64,000 nt of DNA from Pukyongia sp963768085 (GTDB lineage Bacteria > Bacteroidota > Bacteroidia > Flavobacteriales > Flavobacteriaceae): assembly GCA_963768085.1 (NCBI GenBank), contig CAVYGO010000003.1, positions 620,001-684,000 of the forward strand. The letters are read 5' to 3'. The position numbers were made by a program, and so were the translations under genes. Below the pieces are notes generated by a model. It was not told the DNA's origin. It ran no database searches and worked only from the letters and a program-made list of their open reading frames with translations. This document shows, piece after piece, positions 8,974 through 17,891 of this stretch (positions within the stretch are counted from its first letter, which is position 1; every line of letters begins with the position of its first letter).

Positions 8974-10060
8974 ATTTTTCTTTAAAGAAATCGAGATAGG
9001 TTTTATTGATTAAATCCCAGCTATACATATCCCTTATTTTCGTCTCGTTCCGGTCCAAATAGTTGGTAAATTCATCCTTCGTTGTTACTTTTTTCAGTAT
9101 AGAAGCTACCTCATCGGGATTACTGAAATAAAATGCGTCCTCATTCAGGATAGCCGCATTGAATCGATTGTTATGTGCCGCAATCAATGAATTACTTCCC
9201 ATGGCTTCGAGAAGTGACGGATTTGTACCACCAACCGTATGTCCATGAAAGTATAACTTCGAATAATAGCGCAGATTGTTCAGATGATCCTGATTGTATA
9301 TTCCTCCCACAAATCTTATGTTCTTGTGGGCGCCAAATTTTTCTTTCAGGTAAGCCCCGAATTTGTTAACATCGTGTTTGCCAACGACCAGAAACGGCTC
9401 TATATTCTCACTTTTCCCTACGCCGTCTAAAATAACTTCGATACTATTCTCAGGTTCCATACGTGCGATTAGCATATTGTACGAGTATGGCTGCAGATCG
9501 TAATTCGATAATAACGAAGCGTCAGGTTGATTAAAAAGAAAAGAACCGTAAGGAATGTATTTAGAATCTACATCATAGGTTTCCTTTAAGTAATCCTGGA
9601 TCCCAACAGAATCGGCAATAAGATAATTGCTGCCCTTTACGGCCAGGGATTCGGCATATTTTAGGAAACTCCTTACATTTTTGGAAAATTTAGTGCGTTT
9701 CCATTCCAGGCCGTCCATATTAGTCACGATCATTGCTTTCTTTGGCAGATATTTCCTCCAGATTGAACTACTGGTATATCCCAACTGAAGTATGATATCG
9801 AATTTTCTTTTTCTCGCATCATGTATACAGTTAAAATCGTAGATAAACTGGCCTATCGTCCCAATTTTGTGTTCGGGATCCTTACAATGGATTAAGGTAA
9901 CGCCTTTGTATTCGTTTTCCTGGTATTCGTGTGTGTGTGAGGAATATACATACACATCATGGCCCATCTTTTTCAGATAGACCGAAAAGAACTCCGCAAA
10001 CTGTTCAAAGCCGCCATAATTGTTAGGAATCCCCCTGGTTCCCAATATCGCTATCTTCAC
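8957..10060 (-). CDS. Glycosyltransferase with DUF1972 N-terminal domain (rhamnosyltransferase-like)
   Basis: A 367-residue GT-B glycosyltransferase. The N-terminal segment ILGTRGIPNNYGGFEQ (residues 4-19) is the DUF1972 signature, found in enzymes that add rhamnose or similar deoxy-sugars. In the C-terminal domain, HGHTVGGTNPSLLEAMG is the donor-binding E-x7-E-like region. The start is a GTG at 10060, chosen because the conserved motif begins right after it and no ATG lies upstream within frame. It overlaps the end of the next gene upstream by 38 bases. With the rfb genes in the same locus, dTDP-rhamnose is the most likely donor, but this is inferred. Confidence 0.85.
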   Translation of the reverse strand: MKIAILGTRGIPNNYGGFEQFAEFFSVYLKKMGHDVYVYSSHTHEYQENEYKGVTLIHCKDPEHKIGTIGQFIYDFNCIHDARKRKFDIILQLGYTSSSIWRKYLPKKAMIVTNMDGLEWKRTKFSKNVRSFLKYAESLAVKGSNYLIADSVGIQDYLKETYDVDSKYIPYGSFLFNQPDASLLSNYDLQPYSYNMLIARMEPENSIEVILDGVGKSENIEPFLVVGKHDVNKFGAYLKEKFGAHKNIRFVGGIYNQDHLNNLRYYSKLYFHGHTVGGTNPSLLEAMGSNSLIAAHNNRFNAAILNEDAFYFSNPDEVASILKKVTTKDEFTNYLDRNETKIRDMYSWDLINKTYLDFFKEKYAAFK

Positions 10061-11285
10061 GTGGTTTCAATTGTTTAAAGGCAAATGCCGCTCCAATGAG
10101 CAGCGCTGCCATATCGTAAGGTTTAAAAATTCCGGTCACCACAAAGCTGGTGATAAGAATATAAAATGCGGTGGCTACAAGAAAATTGTTTCCAATATCT
10201 GCCAGAGTTCCCCTTCTGGGAGAATATGAAAATGAATATAAGTAAAGTATGAGAACCATATAGATTATCAAGCCCAGGACTCCTGTTTTCAGGAACAAAT
10301 AGGCAAAGCCGTTATGGGTCAATGACAAATGTTGGGTAAGTTCTCCATCCAGTCGGGCTTCGAATCCAATATCGACCGTAGAACCGAATCCCTGCCCCGT
10401 GAGCCAAAGGTTTTCTGCTTCAGCTTCTTGATATACTTTAAAAGCTTCATAGGCCCGCCAATGCTTCCATAACTCCCTTCTGTCCAGATCCTGGACATTG
10501 ATATTTCCCAGGCTAAAGCTTTCGCTTGCCGAATTTTTTATTTTCAAAAGGAAGCCGTCTACGATTCCCGGATTTTCAGTTGCCGGCTCGTACGCCTGTA
10601 AAAACAATGCAAATCCCGCCCCGATGATTAGAAATGACACTAATGCTATGGTTCCCTTTCTGTTCAATTTTAAATAGCCGTAGTAGGCCAGGGAACCTAT
10701 TAGAACCACCATGAACATGGTTCTTGAGATATACATTATGAACGAAACTACCAGACATACTACAAAAGCCTGATAAAAGATCTTATATCGTGATCTTTTA
10801 ACGGGAAGATCCTTAACACATATTAATATTAATAATGCGACTGTTTCAACATGATTATAACGACCGAAGATATTTCTAATTCCGCTGGTATGACTTGGAA
10901 TTATATTGAAATAAATCACAAAATTCAATAAGTGCATAAAGGCGAAATAGAAACCCATCAGCACAATGATATTGAGAAACGTTTTCTTGTTACTGAATCG
11001 CATAGTGAGAAAATATCCTGCCAGGATCACGAGTATTGGCCTTACGAAATAGATGAAGTCCTTTGCAAAGAAATAATAGTCATTCTCGGGTGAGAACACT
11101 GATATGGAGCCAATGATCACAAGAAAAGATAGTATAATGATAAGCAAAACAGCCTGGCTGGATACTTTAGTACGGAATGAAGCCAAAGTCACCAAAGCCG
11201 CTATCCCAAAAGACAACTCAATATTTGCCCTCTGTAGCGACCAGATTAGTACAACCAGACATATTTTATAAAACCACTGTCCCAT
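10023..11285 (-). CDS. O-antigen polymerase/ligase-like membrane protein (third of three)
   Basis: A 420-residue polytopic protein with hydrophobic helices throughout and a large soluble loop around residues 225-325. The loop holds LTGQGFGSTVDIG and SLTHNGFAYLFLKTGVLGL; the T-H-N-G-F-x-x-L-x-K-T-G segment is the typical Wzy/WaaL periplasmic motif. It lies between the DUF1972 transferase and a GT4 transferase on a tightly packed minus-strand run (the ATG at 11285 directly abuts the upstream stop). It is likely the polymerase or ligase for the same glycan; assigning which would need comparison with characterised WaaL and Wzy. Confidence 0.83.
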   Translation of the reverse strand: MGQWFYKICLVVLIWSLQRANIELSFGIAALVTLASFRTKVSSQAVLLIIILSFLVIIGSISVFSPENDYYFFAKDFIYFVRPILVILAGYFLTMRFSNKKTFLNIIVLMGFYFAFMHLLNFVIYFNIIPSHTSGIRNIFGRYNHVETVALLILICVKDLPVKRSRYKIFYQAFVVCLVVSFIMYISRTMFMVVLIGSLAYYGYLKLNRKGTIALVSFLIIGAGFALFLQAYEPATENPGIVDGFLLKIKNSASESFSLGNINVQDLDRRELWKHWRAYEAFKVYQEAEAENLWLTGQGFGSTVDIGFEARLDGELTQHLSLTHNGFAYLFLKTGVLGLIIYMVLILYLYSFSYSPRRGTLADIGNNFLVATAFYILITSFVVTGIFKPYDMAALLIGAAFAFKQLKPREDSDIGNQGDS

Positions 11286-12464
11286 CTATACTATTTTATG
11301 GTACAAAAGATTAAACTTCCGAAACATTGCCTTCGACGAAAAAACTTCCTTTGATATGTCCATGGCCCGTTTCTCCAAACGTACTTTTAAGGAATTGTCC
11401 TTCAGCAAAGAAACTATAGCATTCTTAAATTCATCTTTATCATTAGTTTTGAAAAGCAATCCTGTTTGCTCATGATCTATAATCGTTGAAATTCCACCAA
11501 TATCTGAACCAATCACAGCTTTACCGGCTAACATGGCTTCAACTACCACAAGCCCAAACGATTCAGGCTCGGTAGATGGAACCACTACCAGATCCAAGGA
11601 ATCGAGAACTGCAAACACATCATCCTGGAATCCCGCGATCTGAACCTTTTCACCTAACTCCATTGATTTGATGCTTTTCCGTAAGTTAACTAAAAAATGC
11701 TCCTGGTTCGGTGGAGGAGAACCAATAAAGCATAATTTCAGATTGGGAAATTCTGCAGAAAGCTCTTTAAAAACCTTCAAAGTTAGTTCATGGCCTTTCA
11801 GACGGTTAAAGCGACCCAACAGTCCAATGACAACCTCATCCTGAGTAGCATGAAATAATTCAGTGCGGATTATTTGACGTTGTTTTTCTGAAATTACTTC
11901 CCGGGTTCTATCCACACCGTTCACAATAGTTGTTGACTTCTTCTTAAGAGAAGGGGCCATTGCGTTATAAAAGGCTGCCGTCGCTTCCGAATTGTATACA
12001 ATTTCATCGCAGCCATACTTCAGAACCATTTTAAAGAAAAAACTGGCAATTTTAGGCCGATCCATTATTTCATGAACGTGGATCACATGTTTTGGTTTTC
12101 GAAATTTACAGTACATCGCCCCAAACATAGTTGCCAGTGTATTCGATTGCACGCAGTCCACCGCAATCCCTCTGGTTTCACGTTTCAATATTCTTTTTGC
12201 TCGAAAATATTCCCGTATCAATCCGATAAAATTGAGCGATTTCAGCATGGAACGGGTGAGTTTCGCTACAGGCATTTCAATGGTCTGTATCCCCGCATCC
12301 ATCAGGTTTTGCCTGAGTGGACCTTCTTCCGGCGGAAGGCATACAATGGGGTTGTATTCTTCACTGTATTGTTTCATTTGTAGCACAAGAGAGAGCAGGA
12401 CCTTGGAAGATCCATACATATCGCAGGCAATGCTGATAAATAATATGTTCTTCTTATGGTTCAT
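11286..12464 (-). CDS. Glycosyltransferase family 4 (GT-B)
   Basis: A 392-residue retaining-type GT-B enzyme acting on the cytoplasmic face of the membrane. Visible motifs are the N-terminal acceptor-domain segment MYGSSKVLLSL, then VIGLLGRFNRLKGHELTLKVF at the start of the donor domain. Next comes VVPSTEPESFGLVVVEAMLAGKAVIGSDIGG, the E-x7-E donor-site motif of Glycos_transf_1 proteins. The donor sugar cannot be read from the sequence. The start overlaps the end of the upstream sulfotransferase gene by 11 bases, so the two are probably translated from one message. Confidence 0.88.
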   Translation of the reverse strand: MNHKKNILFISIACDMYGSSKVLLSLVLQMKQYSEEYNPIVCLPPEEGPLRQNLMDAGIQTIEMPVAKLTRSMLKSLNFIGLIREYFRAKRILKRETRGIAVDCVQSNTLATMFGAMYCKFRKPKHVIHVHEIMDRPKIASFFFKMVLKYGCDEIVYNSEATAAFYNAMAPSLKKKSTTIVNGVDRTREVISEKQRQIIRTELFHATQDEVVIGLLGRFNRLKGHELTLKVFKELSAEFPNLKLCFIGSPPPNQEHFLVNLRKSIKSMELGEKVQIAGFQDDVFAVLDSLDLVVVPSTEPESFGLVVVEAMLAGKAVIGSDIGGISTIIDHEQTGLLFKTNDKDEFKNAIVSLLKDNSLKVRLEKRAMDISKEVFSSKAMFRKFNLLYHKIV

Positions 12465-13143
12465 AATCGAAATACTCGAAATCGTTCTTATAAAGTTCGT
12501 ACACTAATGCCCGCTCTTTTTCATTTAGGTTTTTCTTCTTTTCTGAAGAGAACAGTCGTCCTAATTTTAAATTCGTCCAGAGCCGAGGTGTTTTTATCAA
12601 AGCAGCGAGGCCTCTTTTAAGGCCTTTTTCCGATTTATTTACATGCGGTATTTCGTGTCCCTCCAGTTCTAACTGTTTTAAGACGTATCCCATGTCTACT
12701 TTCAAATTCTCCAGTTTGCCTACGAAATCAACCAATTTTTTGCCCTTGACATACAGATAATCATATTGCGGGCTATAAAAGAAATCATTCTTCTCAAGGG
12801 CTTTTTTCACAACTTTATTGACAAAGGCGGAAAAAGAGATAATCCTTGAATATCCTAAGTAATTATACACCGATAGCAATCTCATATATGGATTGCGAAC
12901 AAATGAAAATTTGAAGTAACTATCAAAACTCTCTTTATTGATATAATTATAAGCCAGGTATTCGCCGGCTTTTAAATGTGCCAGTCGGAATGGTCCGGCT
13001 TCTCCACTTTTCTTCTTACGAAGCAGTAATTCTTGCCGGTCTTCCCAGCCAAGTCCTAAATCCTTCAGGAATACGGTCTCGATGCTCTGTCCCGCAACCT
13101 TCGGGATATGCACAAACAAGGCTTTATGTTTCGGGCTTATCAT
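12454..13143 (-). CDS. Sulfotransferase, Sulfotransfer_2 family (carbohydrate type)
   Basis: A 229-residue PAPS-dependent sulfotransferase. HIPKVAGQS at residues 12-20 is the 5'-phosphosulfate loop in the form found in the chondroitin/heparan type family, and FSFVRNPYMRLLSVY at 79-93 is the 3'-phosphate-binding motif. It should transfer sulfate to a hydroxyl of a sugar, presumably the locus polysaccharide or its lipid-linked precursor. It overlaps by 4 bases with a second, differently built sulfotransferase gene upstream and by 11 bases with a glycosyltransferase gene downstream. No APS kinase or ATP sulfurylase gene is in the window, so PAPS must come from elsewhere. Confidence 0.87.
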   Translation of the reverse strand: MISPKHKALFVHIPKVAGQSIETVFLKDLGLGWEDRQELLLRKKKSGEAGPFRLAHLKAGEYLAYNYINKESFDSYFKFSFVRNPYMRLLSVYNYLGYSRIISFSAFVNKVVKKALEKNDFFYSPQYDYLYVKGKKLVDFVGKLENLKVDMGYVLKQLELEGHEIPHVNKSEKGLKRGLAALIKTPRLWTNLKLGRLFSSEKKKNLNEKERALVYELYKNDFEYFDYEP

Positions 13144-14075
13144 TTTGCTATTGTCGAATTGCTATGATCAGATAATTGCCATATTCCACTCAAATCATGA
13201 CCTGTGAGTGCTGCCGTTTTATGTATATCCTCCTTGAAATATTCCTTCAACATCTGATAGGTCTCCGTGTTTACACATTGTTTTTTCCCTTCCTTATAAA
13301 ACCAACGGTCCTTGAGCTTGTCTTTTGCCTTTTCGGGCAGCAACCATTTAAGAGGCCGCTTAATTTTCTCTAACCTAAGAAACGCCAGTAAACCTTTATT
13401 CTTAAGCTGTTTTGCGGCATTGTGTGCCGTATCCACCTCATAATTATCATGGGGTTGAAGGCCTAAAAAATTGTAAATATCATTGAGCGCCTCCCCATTA
13501 TTCCGGGTCCAAACTTCAGAAACAATTATTTTGATATTTTCAGCCTTGAAGCGATCGTAATATGGCTTTAATTGGTCGTAATACAGGCCCATTTCCAAAT
13601 ACATATTTCCTCCTCCCCAAATATTCTTCTTTGGAGCTTTGATGGCCGCTTCGAACGAGGGTTCTTTATCATGTCCCGTCTGATAATTCATCAGGTAATG
13701 ACTATGAGCTCTTTCGATAGGGTTCCGAAGAGTAATCAATACTTTAGCGTTAGGGTTATGAGCGTAGATTCGTTCCGCCGTATTCTTATCCCATAAATAT
13801 GAAGGGCTAATGTCTCCTTTAAGCTGAGAATTTCCGGCCTTTTCGAACAATCCAAAATATACCGCTTCATCCTTGATGATCTTCATGTGGTATTCCTTGT
13901 CCTTCTCAGGGGTATCATACACCTCTTTATTCAGAGAAGCCACTTCAGAAAAGAAATTACACTCTTTTACCTTGGGTAGAAAAATTCCTGGATGTTGCTG
14001 TAAATAATTATACAGCGACGTAGTCCCTCCGCGAGCAACACCTATCACAAAAAAGTCTACAGTCAGCTGTTTCAT
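13140..14075 (-). CDS. Sulfotransferase, Sulfotransfer_1-type domain
   Basis: A 311-residue sulfotransferase. The 5'-phosphosulfate-binding loop GVARGGTTSL is at residues 12-21, and the 3'-phosphate motif LRNPIERAHSHY is at 116-127. The acidic residue in the segment GDISPSYLW (87-95) is in the place expected for the acceptor region. This subgroup is close to heparan-sulfate N-deacetylase/sulfotransferase-like bacterial enzymes. It is a second independent sulfating enzyme next to the Sulfotransfer_2 protein, so the polymer may carry two distinct sulfate esters. Its start overlaps the flippase stop by 4 bases. Confidence 0.87.
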   Translation of the reverse strand: MKQLTVDFFVIGVARGGTTSLYNYLQQHPGIFLPKVKECNFFSEVASLNKEVYDTPEKDKEYHMKIIKDEAVYFGLFEKAGNSQLKGDISPSYLWDKNTAERIYAHNPNAKVLITLRNPIERAHSHYLMNYQTGHDKEPSFEAAIKAPKKNIWGGGNMYLEMGLYYDQLKPYYDRFKAENIKIIVSEVWTRNNGEALNDIYNFLGLQPHDNYEVDTAHNAAKQLKNKGLLAFLRLEKIKRPLKWLLPEKAKDKLKDRWFYKEGKKQCVNTETYQMLKEYFKEDIHKTAALTGHDLSGIWQLSDHSNSTIAK

Positions 14076-15379
14076 TTTATGGTTAAAAAGGTTATGATTT
14101 TATCTTTTCTATAGATGTAAGCCGTTGTGACCAAATTCCAGAATACCGTCGAAATTGTCGTTGCGATAGCGGCTCCTAACAAGTCGTATTTGGGAATTAG
14201 GATTAAATTTAAAACAATGTTTATGGTGAAAGCGATGATCAATATTCGCTGAAATATCACTTGTTTTCCAGTCATATTCATATACACTCCCACCGATCCG
14301 CAAAATGCATTCACTGCCTGTCCGATAAGCAAAACAATAAGCGCCCATCGTGCCTCCACATAGTTAGGGCCAAAGAAACCTAAAATCATTTTTGAAAAAA
14401 CCAGAATTATAATGATAACCGGAAATGTGAATAGAAAAATAAGGCGTGTAGATCGTTTTAGCCCTTCCCTTAAACTCTTGAAGTCGTTCATGCTGTACCA
14501 TTCGGCGAAGGATGGCGCATATACCGTGTTTACCGATGCAAGCACCAGCGATAGCACGGTGGTAAGTTTGATTGCCACAGAATAAAATGCAACTCGTTCA
14601 AAACTGCTGTATTTGCTCAATAAGATAACATCCACACTTTGCATAAGGAGATAGGTTATTGCACTAATAGCCATGGGGCCGGACCGCTTTATAATTTGTT
14701 TGTATGTAATCTCTTCGGAAGTGTTTTTAGCGTTCACCTTCGAGAAATAATACAAAAGAAAGGCTGTAGATAGTAGCGCGAGGAAGGCAAAATTCAGCAG
14801 AAAGACCTCAACCAGGAATTGAGGATTTTCAGTTACGTATAAAAATATAATCGCGGCAAAAAATATCGCATATCGCATTATATTTCTATAAAACTCCGAT
14901 ATATAAATCTTATTGATCGCTCGGAACACATCGATATTAAGGAGTGTAATTCCATAGAAGAACAAGGCGAAGACCGAATAGGTCACTAATTGTGATACCT
15001 CTTTTTCGAAAAGCCTGTCAATGAAATCGGGTGAAATACCCAATACTGCTAAAAAAAAAATAAGGGCGATCGCAAACACGATCACCACCATTTTTTTATA
15101 TAATTTTTTAAGGTAGGCCAGAGAGTTCCTGGCTTTTAAATACCCGGCATAGTATATCACCGATTGGTGCATGCCGAATACGCAAACACCTCCCATGAAT
15201 ATTAATAAGGCCCGGCTAAAATCGTATTGCCCAACCCAGGAGGCTTCAAAGTTATTGGTAAGGAAAAGAGTTAGCCCAAAGAACAAAAGCATTCCCGCCA
15301 CTCGCAGGCCGAGTACGTTGATGCTTTTATACACCATCTTGTTGTTAAACAGATCCTTTAAATTATTCAGTAACGTCAT
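14072..15379 (-). CDS. Polysaccharide flippase, Wzx type (MOP superfamily)
   Basis: A 435-residue membrane protein with about twelve hydrophobic helices. It starts with a short hydrophilic segment before helix 1 (VLGLRVAGMLLFFGLTLFL) and ends in a lysine-containing tail. The layout (two six-helix halves, the fragment YAPSFAEWY after helix 8, and short polar loops) is that of Wzx/RfbX flippases, which move undecaprenyl-linked repeats across the inner membrane. It is flanked by sulfotransferases and, across a 120-base gap, by the Wzz-like gene. A poly-lysine or arginine signature that would predict its substrate is not evident. Confidence 0.87.
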   Translation of the reverse strand: MTLLNNLKDLFNNKMVYKSINVLGLRVAGMLLFFGLTLFLTNNFEASWVGQYDFSRALLIFMGGVCVFGMHQSVIYYAGYLKARNSLAYLKKLYKKMVVIVFAIALIFFLAVLGISPDFIDRLFEKEVSQLVTYSVFALFFYGITLLNIDVFRAINKIYISEFYRNIMRYAIFFAAIIFLYVTENPQFLVEVFLLNFAFLALLSTAFLLYYFSKVNAKNTSEEITYKQIIKRSGPMAISAITYLLMQSVDVILLSKYSSFERVAFYSVAIKLTTVLSLVLASVNTVYAPSFAEWYSMNDFKSLREGLKRSTRLIFLFTFPVIIIILVFSKMILGFFGPNYVEARWALIVLLIGQAVNAFCGSVGVYMNMTGKQVIFQRILIIAFTINIVLNLILIPKYDLLGAAIATTISTVFWNLVTTAYIYRKDKIITFLTIK

Positions 15380-15499
15380 TGGTATAGGTTGTCTACATCA
15401 CTGCTACGTAAGAATTTCGGAAAGATGTCACTGCCTGAATGAATTCCAGTAATCACAACGCTAAATCCGAAGCATCTTAATAAGGAGACATGACTATAA

Positions 15500-16477
15500 T
15501 TACTCTTCTTGCTGTGAATATAATTTCCCCTTTCTGTACATATTACGAACTATAAAAAAGCCGATATACAGGATTACCAGGAATACAGGTAATAAAACTT
15601 TCTTCTTGTCTAAAAAGGAAGTGGTGCCGTAAAAATTTGGTTCATTCATAAGAGTCACTACATTATCGTATTTAATGAGTTCTCTTTTCAACATCTCATT
15701 TTCCGCGATTATTTCTCTCTTCTTTTCCATTAGGTGATGCAAATTATCGTGTTGCTGCACCTTGAAATTTACCTCGCCTGTTTGTTTATCATCTTGCTCG
15801 TTCTTCCCTGCCAACTCAACAAAAACGTCATCTATATATTGAATACTGGTGTCGTTTCGTTGTATTCTTAACTTCGTTTCTTCAATTACAACGTCCCTGG
15901 TCTTGTTATAAATTTCGTTGCTGTTTAAATAATCCAGCACCTTATTTATAGTTTTCAGGTCCGATTTGTGCGTGCTAATAGTAATCCTGTGATACTTATA
16001 TTCAGGAGTGTATATCCCGGAAATCAAGGGATCTTCTTCAAAACCTACACGGCTCAGGTAAGATTCGAGATTTCTATCATTGGTTTCTTGCTTCTCAAGC
16101 AGTTCAAATATATTCACAATAGCCTCTATCTCAACGCTGTACAGGTCGGGAGTTTCTAAGTCGAAATTATAACGCTTAAGAAAGGTTGCGTCTCGCTGGC
16201 TATACTTCAAATTAAGTAGATCGATCGCATTGTATACGTAATTCGAACTATCGAAGTTATTCTGAACAATCATTACCGATTCCTTGGTCGATGGTATACT
16301 TCTCTGCCATGCCCCTCCCAGGAAATAGCCCCCTACGATCAGGATGGTCAACACGATCCAATTCCTGATTACAAAGCGAATTCCTTTATAAATACTCGCA
16401 AGAAACCCCTGGTAGACCTTATTCAGTCTTTTTAATACTACAAACAGATCTATTTCTTCCGGATTGTTCTGTGCCAT
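15500..16477 (-). CDS. Wzz/chain-length-determinant-like protein
   Basis: A 325-residue protein with one membrane helix near residues 40-57 (IVLTILIVGGYFLGG) and a second near 292-310 (VLLPVFLVILYIGFF). Between them is a periplasmic region of about 230 residues with alpha-helical, charge-rich sequence. This topology is that of Wzz-type co-polymerases without a fused tyrosine kinase, and it sits between rfbD and wzx. The usual proline-rich motif before the second helix is not obvious, so the family call rests on topology and position. It likely sets polymer length. The 120-base gap downstream of this gene has no recognisable terminator. Confidence 0.7.
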   Translation of the reverse strand: MAQNNPEEIDLFVVLKRLNKVYQGFLASIYKGIRFVIRNWIVLTILIVGGYFLGGAWQRSIPSTKESVMIVQNNFDSSNYVYNAIDLLNLKYSQRDATFLKRYNFDLETPDLYSVEIEAIVNIFELLEKQETNDRNLESYLSRVGFEEDPLISGIYTPEYKYHRITISTHKSDLKTINKVLDYLNSNEIYNKTRDVVIEETKLRIQRNDTSIQYIDDVFVELAGKNEQDDKQTGEVNFKVQQHDNLHHLMEKKREIIAENEMLKRELIKYDNVVTLMNEPNFYGTTSFLDKKKVLLPVFLVILYIGFFIVRNMYRKGKLYSQQEE

Positions 16478-16483
16478 TATCTT

Positions 16484-17347
16484 TTATTTTTGGTTATTGT
16501 GTTCTACAAATAATGTTTTCAGGCTTTCCTTCCAGCTCAAGGGGGTGCCTTTGAATGTCTTATAGAATTTATTGCAATTTAAAATACTATATGCTGGTCT
16601 AGCTGCAAAAGTACGGTAATGGTCGGTTTTGGCAAGGTTTACGGTTTCAATTTGTTCGGATTCCTTCAAAATAGCTTCCGCAAAATCATACCAGGTAGCT
16701 TCTCCTTCATTACTGTAATGGTAAACGCCATATTCCTTCGAATCTGCTGCTGAGATAGTAAGTATTGCCGCTGCCAAATCGTTTGCATTTGTAGGCGACC
16801 CCAGTTGTTCGGTTGTTATGCTTAGCGCATTCCCTGCATTCGCATGCTTTAAAATGGTTCTAAAGAAATTATGCCCAAATTCCGAATACAACCATGAGGT
16901 TCTCACAATGAAATATCGCTTACAAAGCTCCATTATTGCTTGTTCCCCTGCTAATTTCGACGCCCCGTACACATTTATTGGATTGGTTTCATCACTTTCC
17001 AAATATGGGCTTGTATTAGTGCCGTCGAACACATAATCGGTTGACACATGGATTAAGAGCACATCCCCGGCTACACAGGCCTTGGCCAGATTTTCAGTTC
17101 CTTCGGCATTCACTGCAAACGCTTTCTCCTTTTCACTTTCGGCCTTATCTACATGTGTATAGGCGGCCGTATTGATACAGATATCCACCTCGTTCAAATT
17201 GAAATAAGATCGAATTTCCGAAGGATTTTCAATGTTGAGCTGCTCCCTGGAAACATATGTGAAATCTAATTCGGGATACCCTGGTGCAGCCTTCGCAATA
17301 CACTTTGCTAATTGTCCGTTTGCCCCTGTTACCAGTACTTTCTTCAT
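16484..17347 (-). CDS. rfbD: dTDP-4-dehydrorhamnose reductase
   Basis: Last step of dTDP-L-rhamnose synthesis: NAD(P)H reduction of dTDP-4-dehydro-6-deoxy-L-mannose. The 287 residues show GANGQLA at 8-14, the STDYVFDG motif near residue 101, the catalytic YGASK, and VRTSWLYS, all characteristic of RmlD. It follows rfbC with a 4-base overlap and precedes the Wzz-like gene by 6 bases. The order rfbB-rfbA-rfbC-rfbD is a compact pathway operon. ATG start at 17347. Confidence 0.95.
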   Translation of the reverse strand: MKKVLVTGANGQLAKCIAKAAPGYPELDFTYVSREQLNIENPSEIRSYFNLNEVDICINTAAYTHVDKAESEKEKAFAVNAEGTENLAKACVAGDVLLIHVSTDYVFDGTNTSPYLESDETNPINVYGASKLAGEQAIMELCKRYFIVRTSWLYSEFGHNFFRTILKHANAGNALSITTEQLGSPTNANDLAAAILTISAADSKEYGVYHYSNEGEATWYDFAEAILKESEQIETVNLAKTDHYRTFAARPAYSILNCNKFYKTFKGTPLSWKESLKTLFVEHNNQK

Positions 17348-17889
17348 GAAATTCCTTCCTCAAATCCGGGAAGTTGCAGGTCTTTTTCTGAAATAATAAA
17401 TTCTTCCTTTGGAAGATGCCAATCCAAAGATAAGGTTGCGTCATTATATATAATGCCTCCTTCCGAGGATTTATCATAGAAATTATCGCATTTATAAGTA
17501 AAAATAGCTTTCTCGGTGAGTGTGATAAATCCATGCGCGAAACCTCGTGGAACAAAGAGCTGCAGATTATTCTCATCGTTTAGTTCAATACTATAGGACT
17601 TTCCGAAGGTGGGAGATCCCTTTCGAATGTCGACCACAATATCCAGAACCCTACCCAGAGTAGCTCGAACTAATTTCGCCTGTGCCATCTCACCTCGCTG
17701 AAAATGAAGTCCTCGCAAGACTCCGTACGTAGAGATTGATTGATTGTCCTGAACGAAATTTACCTCGATCCCGCCTACTTCCTTAAAGGTCTTCTCATTG
17801 TAGGTTTCGTAAAAAGTCCCCCTGGCATCGGAAAATACCCGTGGTTTTAATACAAAACAGTCCTTAAGCGGTGTTGAAATCTTTTCCAA
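17344..17889 (-). CDS. rfbC: dTDP-4-dehydrorhamnose 3,5-epimerase
   Basis: A cupin-fold epimerase of 181 residues that inverts C3 and C5 of dTDP-4-dehydro-6-deoxyglucose. The signature GLHFQRGEMAQAKLVRA around residues 59-75 holds the catalytic His, and RGFAHGFITL is near 115-124. The start codon is a TTG at 17889; the conserved pattern TPLKDCF follows within six residues, as in other RfbC proteins, and no ATG is available upstream. Two bases separate it from the rfbA stop. Confidence 0.94.
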   Translation of the reverse strand: MEKISTPLKDCFVLKPRVFSDARGTFYETYNEKTFKEVGGIEVNFVQDNQSISTYGVLRGLHFQRGEMAQAKLVRATLGRVLDIVVDIRKGSPTFGKSYSIELNDENNLQLFVPRGFAHGFITLTEKAIFTYKCDNFYDKSSEGGIIYNDATLSLDWHLPKEEFIISEKDLQLPGFEEGIS

Positions 17890-17891
17890 AG

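Noticed and set aside
10058..10063. CACGTG core near 10.06 kb as a third parS site
   Set aside because: The flanks (ATCTTCACGTGGTTTCAA) do not match the TGTTNC/GGAACA arms.
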